Assembly (NCBI GenBank): GCA_903772945.1
Contig: CAICTM010000047.1
Coordinates: 1 to 64,000, forward strand
Direction of reading: 5' to 3'
Length of the DNA: 64,000 nucleotides
Origin: Seminavis robusta
Lineage: Eukaryota; Bacillariophyta; Bacillariophyceae; Naviculales; Naviculaceae
The position numbers were made by a program, and so were the translations under genes. Below, piece by piece: positions 61,471 through 64,000 of this stretch (the stretch's first letter is position 1; the number at the start of each line of letters is the position of its first letter). The notes below the pieces were generated by a model that was given only the letters and a program-made list of their open reading frames with translations, searched no databases and had not been told where the DNA came from.

Positions 61471-63069
61471 ATGCCGGGTCCTAAAATGGGTCCGCGACCT
61501 GCGGATTTTAACGAAGATCTTGTCCGAAACAGCCCTACTTTCCACAAGTGGGAAAAGCTCAAGACAGGCGAAAAACTCCGGTATGCTTGTAGGGACTTCA
61601 TTAAGGGACATGACCAAGATGAAGAACGCTTGATGCGAAGGATCATGATCGCTCGGCGAAACAATCTTCGTGATCATGCGATTCTGAAAAAGGCGCGTCG
61701 AAAACAAGATCATGATGAAAATGATATTGTTCCTGGGGTGGAAAATATTCCCATCGTAGCAGTAGTGGTGAAGCCTGAAGAAACCGTCCAGCCCCGCAAA
61801 CGACGACCTGCCTCCACCTTTAGTGACAGTCAGGTCATGAAAGAAATGGATGTTTCAGCTGTTGAAGCCACTCGATCGTATCGGAACTGGATGGCATTGA
61901 AAGAAGGAGAAGAGTTTACGTACAATCAAAAATACACCAAAGGAAAAGAAGGGCATGATTGGTTGCTACGAAAGAACATTTGGCGTAGAATGAGGTACCG
62001 CCGAGAAAACAAGAAAATGGTCTGCAAAATGCGAGAAGACGACCCGTCCTTGGTTGTATCCGATACCAGCGATACCCGCGATGGTGGCCAACAGCATCAG
62101 GAGGCACCCAAACCCCAAGCGGAGATTCCACCTTCCGCCGATCCCCAACAAGTCCTGCCACCACTCCTAGCCACGGCAGCAGCTCCAGCTTCGATCGATG
62201 TCGCCACCATGCCCCCCACAGCGTCGGAGATTGTCGACCAAGCCCTGTCGCCACTCGAGGTTGCCACTTCTGAGGTAGCGATCCCCGTGGTCAAGATGGA
62301 CAGCGAGCCTCCCCCTCTCACCGGAGGAGTGTCAGCGGACACTCCCGTACTAGAGTCTGTGGCCGGTATCAAACGGGAGATTTCAGATGCAGACATCAAC
62401 ATGGAACATCATCTTCAGCAGCACCCTGGGAAAATTGCCCGGATAGATCCAGAGATTGCAACTATTCCTGCTACAGCTACCCTACCTACAATTGACCCCT
62501 TGGCTTCTGTCAAGGTGGTCAACCCGCTCCCTCATACCGCAGACGCCCCTCCCATCATGTTGACTGACACGGCTGTAGTTCTGCATTCCGACACAGCGCT
62601 GGAGACAACGATTCATCATCATCATGTAGACTTGCCCCCGCCCCCAGCAGAACATCATCACCATGATCCTCATGATGATGCAGCTCTCACAGCGGCGGCT
62701 GCCGCGACAGCATCAGCATCAGGCGCCGCTGATGATTTGGTAGAACTCTCGGCTGTGGAAGCCGCAGTGGCAGCTGCTGCCAGCTATGTACAATACCAGA
62801 ACCAGGCTCACCACGATGATGATGACGACGATGATGTGATCGATGATGACACCTTGCATCATCACCATCATTCGCCTTCGGTAGTTCACAACCCTTTGGA
62901 AGCAGCCGCTAATGCAGCAGCGCTGGATTCAGCAGCCAAACTAGCTGCAGCAGCTGCTGCTCAGGAATCCACGAGTCATGAAGAGGCCATGCAAGTTGTC
63001 CTAAAGACGGAAGACATCTTGATACATCATCCAGGGATGCCCGATGTAGCAAATGAGACAGCTGTCTAG
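61471..63069 (+). CDS. Protein with two copies of a W-LKxGE domain and a His/Ala-rich tail
   Basis: 532 residues, single exon, ATG 61471. Two related segments lie at about residues 20-75 ([20 protein letters not shown], then [20 protein letters not shown]) and about 132-185 ([20 protein letters not shown], then [20 protein letters not shown]). The shared pattern is W-x-x-LK-x-GE-x-x-x-Y, KG and a basic Arg-rich helix. The basic helix could bind nucleic acid (inference); RKRRPAS is a likely nuclear signal. The rest is disordered: Pro/Ala/Thr-rich, with His/Asp runs ([27 protein letters not shown]) and Ala-rich stretches. No known domain is recognised. It ends directly at a CTAGCTAG word (stop TAG inside). 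Confidence 0.75.
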   Translation: MPGPKMGPRPADFNEDLVRNSPTFHKWEKLKTGEKLRYACRDFIKGHDQDEERLMRRIMIARRNNLRDHAILKKARRKQDHDENDIVPGVENIPIVAVVVKPEETVQPRKRRPASTFSDSQVMKEMDVSAVEATRSYRNWMALKEGEEFTYNQKYTKGKEGHDWLLRKNIWRRMRYRRENKKMVCKMREDDPSLVVSDTSDTRDGGQQHQEAPKPQAEIPPSADPQQVLPPLLATAAAPASIDVATMPPTASEIVDQALSPLEVATSEVAIPVVKMDSEPPPLTGGVSADTPVLESVAGIKREISDADINMEHHLQQHPGKIARIDPEIATIPATATLPTIDPLASVKVVNPLPHTADAPPIMLTDTAVVLHSDTALETTIHHHHVDLPPPPAEHHHHDPHDDAALTAAAAATASASGAADDLVELSAVEAAVAAAASYVQYQNQAHHDDDDDDDVIDDDTLHHHHHSPSVVHNPLEAAANAAALDSAAKLAAAAAAQESTSHEEAMQVVLKTEDILIHHPGMPDVANETAV

Positions 63070-63223
63070 CTAGCTATAGCTTCATTCGGCGAGACAGCTA
63101 AGTTCCCATAATGCTAAGACACTTTTTAGCAAGCAGATTTGCAGATTGAAGTCTTCGTTGCGGAATTTTACAGGTTTAAAACCAGAGAGTTGCAGATTGC
63201 TTCAATTGATCCACAATGCCAAC

Positions 63224-64000
63224 TCAGTCCAACTTCATTTCGTATGTCGTCTCCAGGTGCAACATTGGAAAGAAAAGACCTTCGTTTTGTGATGAAGTGC
63301 TGCCTCCCCCATCGTTGGCACCTCTGGCTCTGCCGTCCACGAGGCCCCTGGACATTGGACCAGGAGTTTCTTCACGCCCAACGCCATTCTCTTCGCAAAA
63401 AGTTTTGGAAGGTGCTGATTGGGGATGTTGTTGGAACCTGTGGTAATTGCTAGCGTCATCCCAATCCAAGGCCCACAAGAACATCGCCGCTACAGCTAAC
63501 ACACCAGAGGCAACTGCAAATGGCAAGGCCCCACTACCAAACCAATCCTGAGATAACCGTCCAGCGCCCGTAGTCGAAGAGAAGCTCTTGGATCTCTGAA
63601 AGAGAAACGTACCCGCGAGGTTGCCTCCAATGGCACCGAAGCCTCCAAGAGTGGACATAAAACCTAGAGAACGGTTTTGAAGGGATGCAGGCACTGTCAA
63701 ACTCAACATGCTTTTCAGGCTTGGTTCCAGCATGTAAACTGACGCCTGAAACCCAATGGCCAACATGGCATGCACCAAGAATACATGTGGCACTATCCGT
63801 GAGAACCATGCGTCTTCGCCGGCATCATCAGGCACGACAGCGTCCGGGTTCGTTTCTGTTTCTGCTGCTCGTTGATGATACACAATACGAGGAAGAACCA
63901 CAAAGGCCAGAAAGCATGTCACGGAAGCCAGTGATGCTCCAATGGCAGCCGTTCGTATCCTCCCCAGGTTGTTTTCGAAAGTTGGGAAGGAAGCAATGAC
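63224..64000 (-). CDS. Partial MFS-type membrane transporter (5' end outside window)
   Basis: The frame is open from the window's right edge (at least from position 64000) to the stop at 63224, giving 259 codons including the stop. It holds about five hydrophobic segments: GASLASVTCFLAFVVLPR, VFLVHAMLAIGFQASVYMLE, GFMSTLGGFGAIGGNLAGTF and FAVASGVLAVAAMFLWALDW. Between them are polar loops, including an acidic one with DAVVPDDAGED. A C-terminal half of a major facilitator is the best match, but no signature motif is present, so it could be another multi-spanning family. The tail of about 70 residues is hydrophilic. It is convergent with the W-LKxGE gene. Confidence 0.68.
   Translation of the reverse strand, partial: VIASFPTFENNLGRIRTAAIGASLASVTCFLAFVVLPRIVYHQRAAETETNPDAVVPDDAGEDAWFSRIVPHVFLVHAMLAIGFQASVYMLEPSLKSMLSLTVPASLQNRSLGFMSTLGGFGAIGGNLAGTFLFQRSKSFSSTTGAGRLSQDWFGSGALPFAVASGVLAVAAMFLWALDWDDASNYHRFQQHPQSAPSKTFCEENGVGREETPGPMSRGLVDGRARGANDGGGSTSSQNEGLFFPMLHLETTYEMKLD

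Noticed and set aside
1-64000. tRNA genes
   Set aside because: No cloverleaf with a GGTTCGAATCC-like B box was found by eye; a covariance search would be decisive.

Overview
The window is nuclear DNA of a eukaryote, most likely a pennate diatom. The reasons are short phase-conserving introns (about 80-130 nt, GT...AG), genes packed on both strands, and a ClpS-like protein whose signal peptide ends in an ASAFSP motif, the diatom ASAFAP-type plastid-targeting signal. A second protein (thioesterase-like) carries a similar N-terminus. The species cannot be named from the sequence. I found no tRNA, rRNA or CRISPR array by eye.

Layout. 1-4 kb: low-complexity DNA, a PD-(D/E)XK-like fragment and a duplicated perfect-fold hairpin. 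4.2-25.5 kb: gene-rich, with a BSD-domain protein, a CCT-domain protein, a four-exon protein with two tandem repeats, a SUMO-like (Rad60/Esc2 type) protein, a cyclophilin, plastid ClpS, a plastid-targeted double-hotdog thioesterase, a cystinosin-like PQ-loop transporter, TATA-binding protein and COX17. A non-autonomous DNA transposon with a TTA target-site duplication sits between the thioesterase and PQ-loop genes. 25.7-34.9 kb: a repeat island made of a 1.9 kb tandem duplication whose edge cuts COX17, a 68-bp satellite with higher-order structure, and a DNA transposon with an 847-residue transposase-like ORF. 35.3-46.5 kb: gene-rich again, with an SVOP-like transporter, a serine-rich unknown, an epoxide-hydrolase-like alpha/beta hydrolase, Timeless/Tof1 and an ABC1/UbiB kinase. 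46.5-57 kb: a second mobile and repeat-rich island with a Crypton-like tyrosine recombinase, a coiled-coil orphan gene, a frameshifted gene remnant, a CRESS-DNA-virus-like origin hairpin and Rep fragment, two minisatellite arrays and a 300-bp tract with about 18% G+C. 57-64 kb: a GH5-like membrane protein, a MATE transporter with a 14-nt micro-exon, a repeat protein and a partial MFS transporter.

The most interesting item is at 52.3-53.3 kb. A perfect 19-bp stem presents TAGTATTAC, the conserved nicking nonanucleotide of CRESS-DNA viruses, in its loop. About 0.6 kb downstream on the same strand lies a short ORF with a Rep motif-I-like FTLNN, interrupted by a stop. I read this as an endogenised relic of a rolling-circle ssDNA element. 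Next in interest are the two transposons, the recombinase gene, and the AT-rich tract flanked by arrays, which resembles the low-GC signature of diatom centromeres.

Caution on sequence quality. The two copies of the 1.9 kb duplication differ by ten single-base indels, all shortening copy 1, and only one substitution that I noticed. That pattern suggests consensus error, so single-base frameshifts elsewhere (for example at 51.8 kb) may be artefacts.
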